From Flavobacteriales bacterium UBA6049 (lineage in GTDB: Bacteria; Bacteroidota; Bacteroidia; Flavobacteriales_G; Salibacteraceae), in contig DIYR01000212.1 in NCBI GenBank assembly GCA_002429085.1, forward strand, positions 1 to 13,863: a DNA stretch of 13,863 bases. The letters run 5' to 3'. A program made the translations under genes and the position numbers. Below are positions 1 through 6,174 of the stretch, piece by piece. The notes below the pieces were generated by a model, which was given only the letters and a program-made list of their open reading frames with translations, ran no database searches and had not been told where the DNA came from. Within the stretch, counting starts at the first letter, position 1. Every line of letters starts with the position of its first letter.

Positions 1-493
1 TATACGTTGGATCAATGGTTCCGAAAGAACCAATTTGAGCTGTTGTATCTATCAATGAGTGAGGTTGAAATCTAAAAAAGTTAACCCCATCAGAGCTAAC
101 TGAAACTGTTGCTAGCTCTATGAAATACTTCTGCTCTTGTTGATTATAGAATGCATTTTCAAATACAGCAATATCGTAGCCTGGTCTATCTGATATAGGC
201 TCTGCAAACGTAAGTGTTGCCGATCCTCCATCGCCTAAACTTACAACCGATGCATCTGCTATACCTACAGCATCGTTATCTACCCCAAAAGAAGCTAGAG
301 GGCTGCTACCATTACTAATATCTTGAAGTCCCCTATTTATTTCTACACCAGTTGCCCATGCTTCAATGAACTCAGATTGAAAGCCGATAGCATTAGTACC
401 ACTAACCGTAGCAGCAGGATGGTATGGACCAGTTTGTGCCACTCCTATAAGTGGCACAACTAATCCTATTATTGTTAATTCTAACAATCTCAT
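1..493 (-). CDS. Secreted cell-surface protein, second gene of the cobalamin operon (3' end beyond window)
   Basis: The start codon is at 493-491 and the frame stays open to base 1, so about 164 N-terminal residues are visible. It begins with a Sec signal peptide (MRLLELTIIGLVVPLIGVAQ, cut probably after AQ). The mature part has the repeated style of a bacterial surface-protein family: an ASFGVDNDAVGIAD stretch, then VVSLGDGGSATLTF, then a DIAVFENAF and a VSVSSDGVNFFRF segment. I know this pattern from proteins annotated only as 'cell surface protein', often with a C-terminal sorting signal; that end is outside the window. The ATG overlaps the TAA of the upstream 712-residue gene by one base (TAATG), so the two are almost certainly co-transcribed and translationally coupled under the cobalamin riboswitch. 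I infer a role in surface capture of corrinoids; the biochemical function is unknown. The gene is confident, the role weak. Confidence 0.85.
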   Translation of the reverse strand, partial: MRLLELTIIGLVVPLIGVAQTGPYHPAATVSGTNAIGFQSEFIEAWATGVEINRGLQDISNGSSPLASFGVDNDAVGIADASVVSLGDGGSATLTFAEPISDRPGYDIAVFENAFYNQQEQKYFIELATVSVSSDGVNFFRFQPHSLIDTTAQIGSFGTIDPTY

Positions 494-2631
494 TATTCAA
501 CTATTAACTTCAATTGAGATCTTTCTCCAGCGAAGTTAGCATCTATCACGTATAATCCTGACGGTAAAGTAGACACATCTATTCTTGAAACATTGCTTCC
601 TTCAAAAACTACTGATCCGCTAAGATTAAAGATTGTAACATGACTAACTGTTTCAGTGAAACGTACCTCTGATGTTGCTGGGTTTGGATATACACCTAAT
701 ACATCTGAAGCACCTGCTGCTAATTCATTGATAGAAGTTCTTACATCATTGATATTATCTACACAGAAAAAGGCTGGGGTATTCATTCCAAAGGCTCCAT
801 TATCAGAAGACTCTAGTCTGTAAAAAATGGTGTTAACCTCACCAAGTGATGATAGATCTACCCAAGTCCAATCCTTTAAAATGTAGTCTTCAGAATTGTC
901 TGTAAACCTGTAATCAGCCAAATAAGAAATCACACTATCTGTGGTATTTCCATTTAAGTCAATACCATAGAAAGTTACTCTAAAGAAATCTGGATCATCT
1001 CCTGAAGTTCCTCCAAATTTCTTCGCAAATGAATCCCCATCTTTCATTGATAAAGCAGCATAGGTAGAATTAGTTAACCATAACCCAGAAATTTCTTGTC
1101 CGTTCCCTGTATTAACTAGAAATGAACCGGTTGTACCATTTGCTATACCAAAGTTATTTGAGTTATTCACTCCTTCACCAGCATAGCTACTGTAAATATT
1201 AGTAAAACCAGGCGTTGTTGTATCTGTTTGATTAGATGCTGCAAAGCCACCTAACCACAGGTTGAAGTTGAAATTATACACTGTTGGGAAATAAGCCCCT
1301 CTTGAAGGAAAACCTCCCCATCCATCAGCACCATTATAAGCGTTAGGAGTATTGAATGTTACATCTTCGAAATCAACCATTAGTGTGTTTAGCTCATCTA
1401 TCCATCTTAGGTAAATAATTGCTGTATCTCTTCTATTCCAAACATCTATAATTGAGTACACTAGAGAGTCTTCACCTATATATCCTGCATCTGCCGATAC
1501 CTCTATAGAATTTCCAGACACTGAAGCTGTTCCATTATCTGGCTGTTCAACTATTTCAATTAGAGATAAATTATCATCGCTGTCATTGTTCAACGGGTTC
1601 AACATAATTGCCACATTATTCACAGCATATGACTGGTCTATATTAGCAATTGGTTGAAGGTTCTGAGCTAAAGCAATTGCTTCAGCCGCTGTCCCTACTG
1701 TTAATGAGTCTTCAATGTTTCCTATAGCATCAAAAACATAAAGTTGTCCATTGGAGGTGTAGCTTTGTTGAGTACCGTAGTATTTTTGATTTACATCATC
1801 ATATACCAATTCGCTTAACAACTTATTTGTAAACACAGTACTTGTTAATTGCATAGTACTTAGGTCAATAATCCTAACCTCTTGATTTACTTCTAGAAAA
1901 AGGGAATCTCCAACTATCTCTGCACCAGAATAGCCTGAAGTTGTTCCTGTAAAAGAACTTTCTTGCCATTGACCATTTACAAATTTATGGATGCTAAAAT
2001 CTGGAGCTAAGTAGCCATGATCACTAATGGTGTGAACTGCATTATCGTGAATAAAAATTCTTCCAACTCCAACTCCGCTGGCGCCAAGACTATCCATTCT
2101 AATAAACGTTCCAGTTGATGCATTTACTAAAGCAACTCTACCAATCGTACTTCCCCAAGCTCCTGGAATTGTAACAAATGCAGTATCATTAAAAATTTGT
2201 ACTGCTGCACTCTGATCATTAACATCACCAAAACTGTTTATAATAGATAGGTCTGTTAAACTACGCTCTTCTAAAAAGTTGGAACTTGCTCCAAAACCTT
2301 TTGCCACCCATAAACTGTTGTCACTGATATGTAAGCCTGTAACACCATCGCAAGCTGCACCGAAAAGCCTTGATTCGCTTATAATATCGTATGCAATAAT
2401 GCTATCAACTAATCCAACATAAGCAACACCACTTCTATAATCTACAACGATGTCTTGTGTTGAAGTTGCTGAGTGATTAGCAAAATCCGAATAACTTGAG
2501 GTTTCAGGAAGGAACTTTCCTATGGTACCACTACCACCATTTGCAATAACTAAAGCTTCGCTAAACTTTGTTTGAGCTGTTGAACTTAATCCTAAGAACG
2601 CAAAACAAGCAATCCAAATACCTTTTTTCAT
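493..2631 (-). CDS. Cobalamin-regulated T9SS surface protein: BtuG-like propeller + Ig-like + DUF4465
   Basis: A 712-residue secreted protein. In order: signal peptide about 1-20; a beta-propeller-like region about 25-325 with short repeating strands (IVVDYRSGVAYVG, LHISDNSLWVAKG) like the YncE/DUF5074 propellers that include the Bacteroides B12 binder BtuG; an Ig/cadherin-like module about 328-410 (NPLNNDSDDN, PDNGTASVSG, YIGEDSLVYSIID); DUF4465 about 417-630 with its hallmarks GGFAASNQTDTTTPGF, SYLADYRF, WTWVDLSSLG and GMNTPAFFCVDN; and a type A Por/T9SS sorting domain about 645-712 beginning VYPNPATSE. It should therefore be exported by Sec and then attached or released at the cell surface by T9SS. 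A full cobalamin riboswitch precedes it. Known: BtuG-type propellers bind cobalamin, and DUF4465 proteins are common in corrinoid loci. Inferred: this fusion captures corrinoids and passes them to a TonB-dependent receptor outside the window. No ligand residue was identified. Confidence 0.92.
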   Translation of the reverse strand: MKKGIWIACFAFLGLSSTAQTKFSEALVIANGGSGTIGKFLPETSSYSDFANHSATSTQDIVVDYRSGVAYVGLVDSIIAYDIISESRLFGAACDGVTGLHISDNSLWVAKGFGASSNFLEERSLTDLSIINSFGDVNDQSAAVQIFNDTAFVTIPGAWGSTIGRVALVNASTGTFIRMDSLGASGVGVGRIFIHDNAVHTISDHGYLAPDFSIHKFVNGQWQESSFTGTTSGYSGAEIVGDSLFLEVNQEVRIIDLSTMQLTSTVFTNKLLSELVYDDVNQKYYGTQQSYTSNGQLYVFDAIGNIEDSLTVGTAAEAIALAQNLQPIANIDQSYAVNNVAIMLNPLNNDSDDNLSLIEIVEQPDNGTASVSGNSIEVSADAGYIGEDSLVYSIIDVWNRRDTAIIYLRWIDELNTLMVDFEDVTFNTPNAYNGADGWGGFPSRGAYFPTVYNFNFNLWLGGFAASNQTDTTTPGFTNIYSSYAGEGVNNSNNFGIANGTTGSFLVNTGNGQEISGLWLTNSTYAALSMKDGDSFAKKFGGTSGDDPDFFRVTFYGIDLNGNTTDSVISYLADYRFTDNSEDYILKDWTWVDLSSLGEVNTIFYRLESSDNGAFGMNTPAFFCVDNINDVRTSINELAAGASDVLGVYPNPATSEVRFTETVSHVTIFNLSGSVVFEGSNVSRIDVSTLPSGLYVIDANFAGERSQLKLIVE

Positions 2632-2674
2632 AATAAAGTTTTTAATCTTCTAAGACAAAAGGATTGGGTACACC

Positions 2675-2697
2675 TATCGCTAGTAGTAATAACGATA
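2675..2697 (-). other. Stem-loop between riboswitch and start codon
   Basis: On the minus strand TATCGTTA pairs with TAGCGATA, an 8-bp stem with one G-T pair and a 7-nt loop. It lies between the riboswitch aptamer and the ATG at 2631. No clear U-run follows, so it does not look like a terminator. It could be part of a translational expression platform; that is inference. Confidence 0.3.
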
Positions 2698-2738
2698 TTG
2701 CATTCCTTCACACCTCTATCCCGGAAGTTGAATTCTAT

Positions 2739-2903
2739 CGATTCTAGGCAGGTCTTCTGACTCTCCACGTTTGCTGCGCCTTCCCACCAAATTGGCAGTG
2801 GCTATTGCAGCTCACATAAAATGGATTACAGCTGCGGGAACAGTTCAGGATTTTCACCTAATTCCCTTTTAATTTGACTCCGAAAAGCCAAAACCCAAAA
2901 TCG
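2739..2903 (-). ncRNA. Cobalamin (adenosylcobalamin-class) riboswitch
   Basis: Read on the minus strand, the leader holds the conserved cobalamin aptamer core in the right order: AAAAGGGAATTAGGTGAAAA, the CCTGAACTGTTCCCGCAGC and TGTAATCC segments, AGCCACTG, GGTGGGAAGGC, and the closing GTCAGAAGACCTGCC. The outer helix P1 can be drawn: CGATTTTGGGT (2903-2893) pairs with GCCTAGAATCG (2749-2739) over 11 positions with a few G-U pairs. About 110 nt separate the aptamer from the ATG at 2631. I found no terminator with a U-run there, so control is more likely on translation. Cobalamin binding would normally switch the downstream surface proteins off, so they are made when the cell lacks B12. Confidence 0.95.
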
Positions 2904-2906
2904 GCA

Positions 2907-2914
2907 CAAATGTA
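2907..2914 (-). promoter_or_regulatory. Bacteroidota-type -7 box TACATTTG of the riboswitch operon
   Basis: The minus strand reads TACATTTG, an exact match to the Bacteroidota sigma-A -7 consensus TAnnTTTG. It would start transcription at about 2900-2903, at the 5' edge of riboswitch helix P1. A TTTG that could serve as the -33 box lies at 2933-2930, with a spacing of 15 nt, shorter than usual. Confidence 0.65.
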
Positions 2915-2977
2915 ACTGTTTCAATAAACCAAAGACACTCCTATGCATTAGGTTATCAACATGAAACTTTACATCAT

Positions 2978-3002
2978 AAAAAAAGCCCGCCTAAGCGAGC
3001 TT
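2978..3002 (-). terminator. Rho-independent terminator of the lipoprotein gene
   Basis: On the minus strand GCTCGC pairs with GCGGGC (one G-T pair) around a TTAG loop; an AA/TT extension and seven T follow. It lies about 25 bp after the stop of the 3028-3735 gene and isolates it from the cobalamin operon. The 2632-3027 gap therefore holds terminator, promoter, riboswitch and leader, and no gene. Confidence 0.88.
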
Positions 3003-3027
3003 CAATTCAATTAAAACCATCTATTTC

Positions 3028-3735
3028 TTATGGATAGAAAGATTCTCCTATTCTAATTTTAAAGTCTCCTGCTTCTATAGGAATAGATCCGTATATATCG
3101 TTGTGTAGTTGTGTTTCAAACTGCCCTGTAATCACTAAATGACCAAAAGTAGTATCAGCACCCATTACAGAATCTACCTTCGAAATGTAGAAATAAGCTC
3201 CCTGCGGTGCTCCAGATCCCCATTCACTCTTGTATATAATACTGTCTTTATCCATGTAGCTAATTCGAACTCCAGGGTTTACTGTATCTCTCGTTACTCT
3301 ACCAAATGGATAAGACCCCACATGAATTGGGGATAATTGCTCTGGAGTTAAAGCTGTATCATTCATACAATGCACAAATTCTATCTCTATTTGCTCTATT
3401 TCACCAATAAAGTTTGAGTACATGCGCAATTTTTGACCTCTTTGAGAAGAGAATGAATCACATCCGAATGGTTGAACAGCTGCTGTGGAATCAGCGTAGA
3501 TACTAGAAGAAACGTATCCTAAATATCCATCTACTGTATCTTGAAACGCCATTAGATTCGTATCAATTTTACCTCTAATGTAATAGTCGCTTACAATTTT
3601 AATTGTATCACCAGTACCCCAATCTGGATCGAACGGGTCAACTGCATCAACGGATTCGTTCAACGTATCTTTTTCACATGCAATAGTGAATACACCAAGT
3701 ACAATTGCAAAAGCCCAAGTGATTTTTCTGATCAT
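3028..3735 (-). CDS. Lipoprotein of unknown function
   Basis: I do not recognise the family. I chose the ATG at 3735 (235 residues) because a signal peptide starts there: MIRKITWAFAIVLGVFTIAC with lipobox TIA-C, predicting lipidation at Cys20. A longer reading from the TTG at 3765 would put ten residues in front of the signal peptide and overlap a TATATTTG promoter-like box. After an acidic linker (about 24-42) the mature part is beta-rich, with two further cysteines (in PFGCDSF and FVHCMND) that could form a disulfide. The C-terminal half (HLVITGQFETQL, IPIEAGDFKIRIG) resembles the strand pattern of small Bacteroidota lipoproteins of the DUF5025/DUF6252 kind, but that is only a style match. 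It ends in a good terminator and may be co-transcribed with the YkgJ-type gene 40 bp upstream, or use its own promoter. Confidence 0.85.
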   Translation of the reverse strand: MIRKITWAFAIVLGVFTIACEKDTLNESVDAVDPFDPDWGTGDTIKIVSDYYIRGKIDTNLMAFQDTVDGYLGYVSSSIYADSTAAVQPFGCDSFSSQRGQKLRMYSNFIGEIEQIEIEFVHCMNDTALTPEQLSPIHVGSYPFGRVTRDTVNPGVRISYMDKDSIIYKSEWGSGAPQGAYFYISKVDSVMGADTTFGHLVITGQFETQLHNDIYGSIPIEAGDFKIRIGESFYP

Positions 3736-3752
3736 AATAAATTGATGTGTGC

Positions 3753-3760
3753 CAAATATA
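3753..3760 (-). promoter_or_regulatory. Possible -7 box TATATTTG before the lipoprotein gene
   Basis: The minus strand reads TATATTTG, an exact TAnnTTTG match ending 17 nt before the ATG at 3735. No convincing -33 TTTG sits at the usual distance, so support is partial. It argues against the upstream TTG start, which it would overlap. Confidence 0.4.
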
Positions 3761-3774
3761 TTCAAATTTTAACT

Positions 3775-4269
3775 CTATGCACGCGCTATTTCTTTTTCTA
3801 TGCGGTCTAGAATATCCAACACTGCTGGACAAATAGTCGCATTTTTAACGGTTAGGTTGCTTATTTGGTGCATGTTTTTTCTGTCGGTATGTGGATATTC
3901 TTTACACGCTCTTGGTCTATATTCATAAATAGAACATGTATTATCATCATTCAAAAAAGAACATGGCGATTGTTGAAGTACATAATCACCTTCGTGGTCT
4001 AATTTCAGGTATTGATCCACAAACTCTGACGGTTTCACTCTGAAATGACTTGCAATTCTTTCAATGTCCTTATCAATAAATATAGGGCTAGTGGTTTTGC
4101 AGCAGTTTGCACAGGTAAGACAATCAGTTTCTTCAAAAACCTCGTAATGCGTATCTCTGAACAAACGATCCATCTCTTTTGGCTTTTGCTTCAAGCGAGT
4201 CATCATCTTTTTATGCGACTTCTTTTTAGACGTTGCCAAATCTTTGAGTTTACCCAACCTTTGCTCCAT
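3775..4269 (-). CDS. YkgJ-family cysteine cluster protein (CxxCxxCC)
   Basis: A 164-residue protein of the YkgJ/UPF0153 family, thought to bind zinc or an Fe-S cluster; no reaction is established. The hallmark cluster is C50-x2-C53-x2-C56-C57 (CLTCANCC). Further conserved cysteines are C103 (PCSFL), C112 (TCSIYEYRPRAC), C122 and C147 (ATICPAV). The lysine-rich, probably helical N-terminus (residues 1-40) is normal for Bacteroidota members, which supports the ATG at 4269. It is divergent from the pseudouridine synthase gene, and the two ATG codons overlap on opposite strands. A TGCATTTG box (4297-4290, one mismatch to TAnnTTTG) lies inside the neighbour's coding region and could be its promoter. 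Confidence 0.93.
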   Translation of the reverse strand: MEQRLGKLKDLATSKKKSHKKMMTRLKQKPKEMDRLFRDTHYEVFEETDCLTCANCCKTTSPIFIDKDIERIASHFRVKPSEFVDQYLKLDHEGDYVLQQSPCSFLNDDNTCSIYEYRPRACKEYPHTDRKNMHQISNLTVKNATICPAVLDILDRIEKEIARA

Positions 4270-4888
4270 GCGTAATGTGTCTCATTCTCCAAATGCAAAG
4301 TTGAAGTATTTTGCTATTTATAAACCTGATGGTATGTTAAGTCAATTCACAAGCGATGGTGGAAAAAACTGCCTTGCAGATTTGGACTACTCATTTCCAA
4401 AGGATGTATACCCTGTTGGACGATTAGACGAGTTATCGGAAGGTTTACTACTACTTACAAATGATAAACGTATCAATCATCTTCTTCTAGATCCAAAACA
4501 TGGACACGAAAGAGTATACCAAGCATGTGTTTCAGGAAAGGTTACACAACCAGCGCTCAATCAATTAGAAATAGGAGTTCAAATAAAAGCCAAAAAGACA
4601 AAACACTTTGTAAGAGCTAAAAGTGCAAGAGCAATTGAAACTCCCAGCTATCCTAGTAGGAGAGTATCATTTTCTTACTCTAAGGAAAAAGGACTAAGCT
4701 GGCTGGAACTCACCTTAACAGGAGGGAAAAACAGGCAGGTTCGTAAAATGACCGCTGCAGTTGGATTCCCTACCCTTCGTCTGGTTCGAACATCTATTGA
4801 GCAAATAACTTTAGGAGAAATGCAGCCAGAAGATGTTTTAGAATTTGAGGCTGGCGAATTCTATCAACTGCTTAAGATCAGAGGTTGA
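4268..4888 (+). CDS. rluE: 23S rRNA pseudouridine synthase, RluE-like
   Basis: A 206-residue member of the RsuA/RluB/E/F group without an S4 RNA-binding domain, as in E. coli RluE, which makes pseudouridine 2457 in 23S rRNA. The N-terminal KPDGMLSQFTSD matches the conserved NKPxxVLxQFTD strand. The catalytic motif is GRLDELSEGLLLLTND with nucleophile D54. The C-terminal GGKNRQVRKMTAAVGFPTLR is the other family signature. I start it at the ATG 4268; the in-frame TTG at 4244 would add eight residues lying inside the YkgJ gene with no family support. The exact target uridine is inferred from similarity. Its promoter must lie within the divergent neighbour; AACCTTTG at 4256-4263 is a poor candidate. 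Confidence 0.9.
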   Translation: MRNVSHSPNAKLKYFAIYKPDGMLSQFTSDGGKNCLADLDYSFPKDVYPVGRLDELSEGLLLLTNDKRINHLLLDPKHGHERVYQACVSGKVTQPALNQLEIGVQIKAKKTKHFVRAKSARAIETPSYPSRRVSFSYSKEKGLSWLELTLTGGKNRQVRKMTAAVGFPTLRLVRTSIEQITLGEMQPEDVLEFEAGEFYQLLKIRG

Positions 4889-4980
4889 TTTATTTTCGGT
4901 AAGCGAATCTTGCAATGCTTCTACCCTGACATGTTAAATATCCATGAAAATCGACCATTTATACATCCCAAAAAATTATT

Positions 4981-4990
4981 TTACATGTAA
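4981..4990 (+). promoter_or_regulatory. 10-bp palindrome TTACATGTAA before the GNAT gene
   Basis: A perfect palindrome ends 9 bp upstream of the GTG start at 5000, inside a very AT-rich stretch. It could be a repressor site for the acetyltransferase-nitroreductase unit. One such palindrome can occur by chance, so support is low. Confidence 0.25.
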
Positions 4991-4999
4991 TATTGTAAT

Positions 5000-5302
5000 G
5001 TGGAAATTACAATTAGCGTTAAAGTACTCAATCGTAAAGGTGTAGCGATTGCTATGAAAGATAGCTTACGTGTTGGTGAATGTACATTCACAGTAGCACC
5101 ACCAGATACGTTAATCATCGATCACACTGATGTGGCTGATAGTGAACGAGGAACAGGTTTAGGAAAAAAAATGATAGAGGCTATTATAGGCTATTCAAGT
5201 GAGCACAACTATAAAATAATCCCTTTGTGTCCATTTGCTAATGCTCAATTTAAGAAACATAGTGAATGGAAGTATATTTTGAAACATCAACAAAAATCAT
5301 GA
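5000..5302 (+). CDS. Small GNAT-family N-acetyltransferase (YjdJ/NATD1 type)
   Basis: A 100-residue protein of the short GNAT subfamily (PF14542-like). The acetyl-CoA pyrophosphate loop is visible as ERGTGLGKKM (residues 49-58). It is preceded by the family strand LIIDHTDV and followed by IIPLCPFANAQFKKHSEW, a hallmark of this subgroup. The substrate is unknown. The start is GTG: the frame has a stop at 4988, and beginning at the next Met (residue 19) would remove the first strand that the family has. A nearby ATG at 4998 is in another frame and soon stops. The stop codon overlaps the nitroreductase start (ATGA at 5299-5302), so the two are translationally coupled. Confidence 0.85.
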   Translation: MEITISVKVLNRKGVAIAMKDSLRVGECTFTVAPPDTLIIDHTDVADSERGTGLGKKMIEAIIGYSSEHNYKIIPLCPFANAQFKKHSEWKYILKHQQKS

Positions 5303-5928
5303 ATATAATAGACGCAATGAATAATCGGTATGCAACTAAAAAGTTTGATGCCGATAAAAAAATCTCTCAAGAAGATTTAGATACTATTTTAAATTCCATT
5401 AACCTGTCTCCTACTTCGTATGGTCTTCAGCTATTCAAAGTTTATAGGGTAACAGATCCTGAACTAAGAAAGCAATTGACTCCTGCATCATGGGGACAAT
5501 CTCAAATTGAAGACGCTAGTGAATTATTAGTTTTCGCTAATAGAACTTCTTATGACGAAGCTAATATTGACGAGTACATGGATAGAATTTCTATTGAGAG
5601 ATCAGTTCCTAAAGAAAACTTGACTGGTTATGCGGACTTCATGAAATCTAAACTATCTGAAATGTCTGATTTGCATTTTGGTGTTTGGACAAGCCGTCAA
5701 CCATATATTGCTCTTGGAAATGCCATGACAGTGGCTGCTACTTTAGGCATTGATTCTTGTCCAATTGAAGGTTTCGAACCTGAAAAATATAGTGATATTC
5801 TAAATATCGCAGACAGCGGATTTAAGCCAGTTGTGGTAATGGCTCTTGGATATCGATCTGAAGAAGATGCCACACAGCATGCTCCTAAAGTTAGAAGACC
5901 AATTGGTGATTTGGTTAAGTCACTCTAA
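5299..5928 (+). CDS. NfsB-like NAD(P)H-dependent nitroreductase (FMN)
   Basis: A 209-residue flavoprotein of the nitroreductase family, close in pattern to E. coli NfsB, which reduces nitro compounds and quinones with NAD(P)H through bound FMN. Visible signs: the N-terminal RYATKKFD (phosphate-binding Arg/Lys of the FMN site), SPTSYGLQ, WTSRQPYIALGNAMTVAATLG, the PIEGFEPE motif and the closing GYRSEEDATQHAPKVRRP. I start at ATG 5299, not the in-frame ATG at 5266, because alignment to NfsB begins at MNIIDAM and because 5299 makes the ATGA overlap with the GNAT gene. The cellular substrate is unknown. A strong terminator follows 56 bp after the stop. Confidence 0.92.
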   Translation: MNIIDAMNNRYATKKFDADKKISQEDLDTILNSINLSPTSYGLQLFKVYRVTDPELRKQLTPASWGQSQIEDASELLVFANRTSYDEANIDEYMDRISIERSVPKENLTGYADFMKSKLSEMSDLHFGVWTSRQPYIALGNAMTVAATLGIDSCPIEGFEPEKYSDILNIADSGFKPVVVMALGYRSEEDATQHAPKVRRPIGDLVKSL

Positions 5929-5983
5929 ATCTAATAGCAAGTTTTGATCAAGAATAGACAGATCGAAACATATATTTTACTTT

Positions 5984-6013
5984 GGCGACTGGGATTTCTA
6001 GTCGCCTTTTTTT
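5984..6013 (+). terminator. Rho-independent terminator of the GNAT-nitroreductase unit
   Basis: GGCGACT (5984-5990) pairs perfectly with AGTCGCC (6000-6006) around a 9-nt loop, followed by seven T. The stem is GC-rich and well placed after the nitroreductase stop. Confidence 0.95.
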
Positions 6014-6054
6014 ATGCTAACCTTATCTGGTTGCTTGCAACTTCAGCTTAGTTT

Positions 6055-6076
6055 TTACACCACTAGCATAGTGTAA
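6055..6076. repeat. Small inverted repeat in the 5929-6174 intergenic region
   Basis: TTACAC (6055-6060) and GTGTAA (6071-6076) are complementary. Nested inside is CACTA-GCA-TAGTG (6061-6073). It could be a protein site or a weak hairpin. No reading frame with coding character was seen around it. Confidence 0.3.
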
Positions 6077-6122
6077 GTTCCATTTGACTATTCAACTGTT
6101 TATCAGTCATTTTCACAAACCG

Positions 6123-6130
6123 TATCTTCG
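6123..6130 (+). promoter_or_regulatory. Possible -7 box TATCTTCG for the Fe-S protein gene
   Basis: TATCTTCG differs from TAnnTTTG at one position and lies 44 bp before the ATG at 6175. Transcription would then start close to the hairpin at 6133, making the hairpin nearly the whole leader. No exact -33 TTTG is present. Confidence 0.35.
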
Positions 6131-6132
6131 GA

Positions 6133-6174
6133 AGGTATTCACATTGTGTAATGTAGTTTTAATACCTGTTTTTT
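6133..6174 (+). promoter_or_regulatory. Hairpin plus T-tract directly before the Fe-S gene start
   Basis: AGGTATT (6133-6139) pairs with AATACCT (6161-6167), and within it ACATT (6141-6145) pairs with AATGT (6150-6154) around GTGT. A six-T run (6169-6174) follows and ends at the ATG. The layout is like a terminator or attenuator placed in a leader, though the stem is AT-rich and bulged. Confidence 0.4.

Noticed and set aside
3139..3336. Plus-strand reading frame opposite the lipoprotein gene
   Set aside because: It lies wholly inside a better supported gene and shows no domain or coding character.
3736..3765. Ten-residue N-terminal extension of the lipoprotein from a TTG codon
   Set aside because: It would precede a clear lipoprotein signal peptide and overlap a TATATTTG promoter-like box; the ATG at 3735 fits much better.
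4045..4275. Plus-strand reading frame opposite the YkgJ-type gene
   Set aside because: Antisense shadow of a gene with conserved cysteine motifs; its own translation matches nothing I know.
4978..4987. ATTTTACATG as another operator of the membrane winged-helix regulator
   Set aside because: Only one copy with no phased partner; likely chance in AT-rich DNA.
5944..5951. TTGATCAA as an FNR-type site
   Set aside because: There is no spacer between the half-sites, and it lies between a stop codon and a terminator, not in a promoter.
6085..6096. TTGACTATTCAA as a second FNR-type site
   Set aside because: The half-sites are 4 bp apart instead of 6, which does not fit Crp/Fnr geometry.
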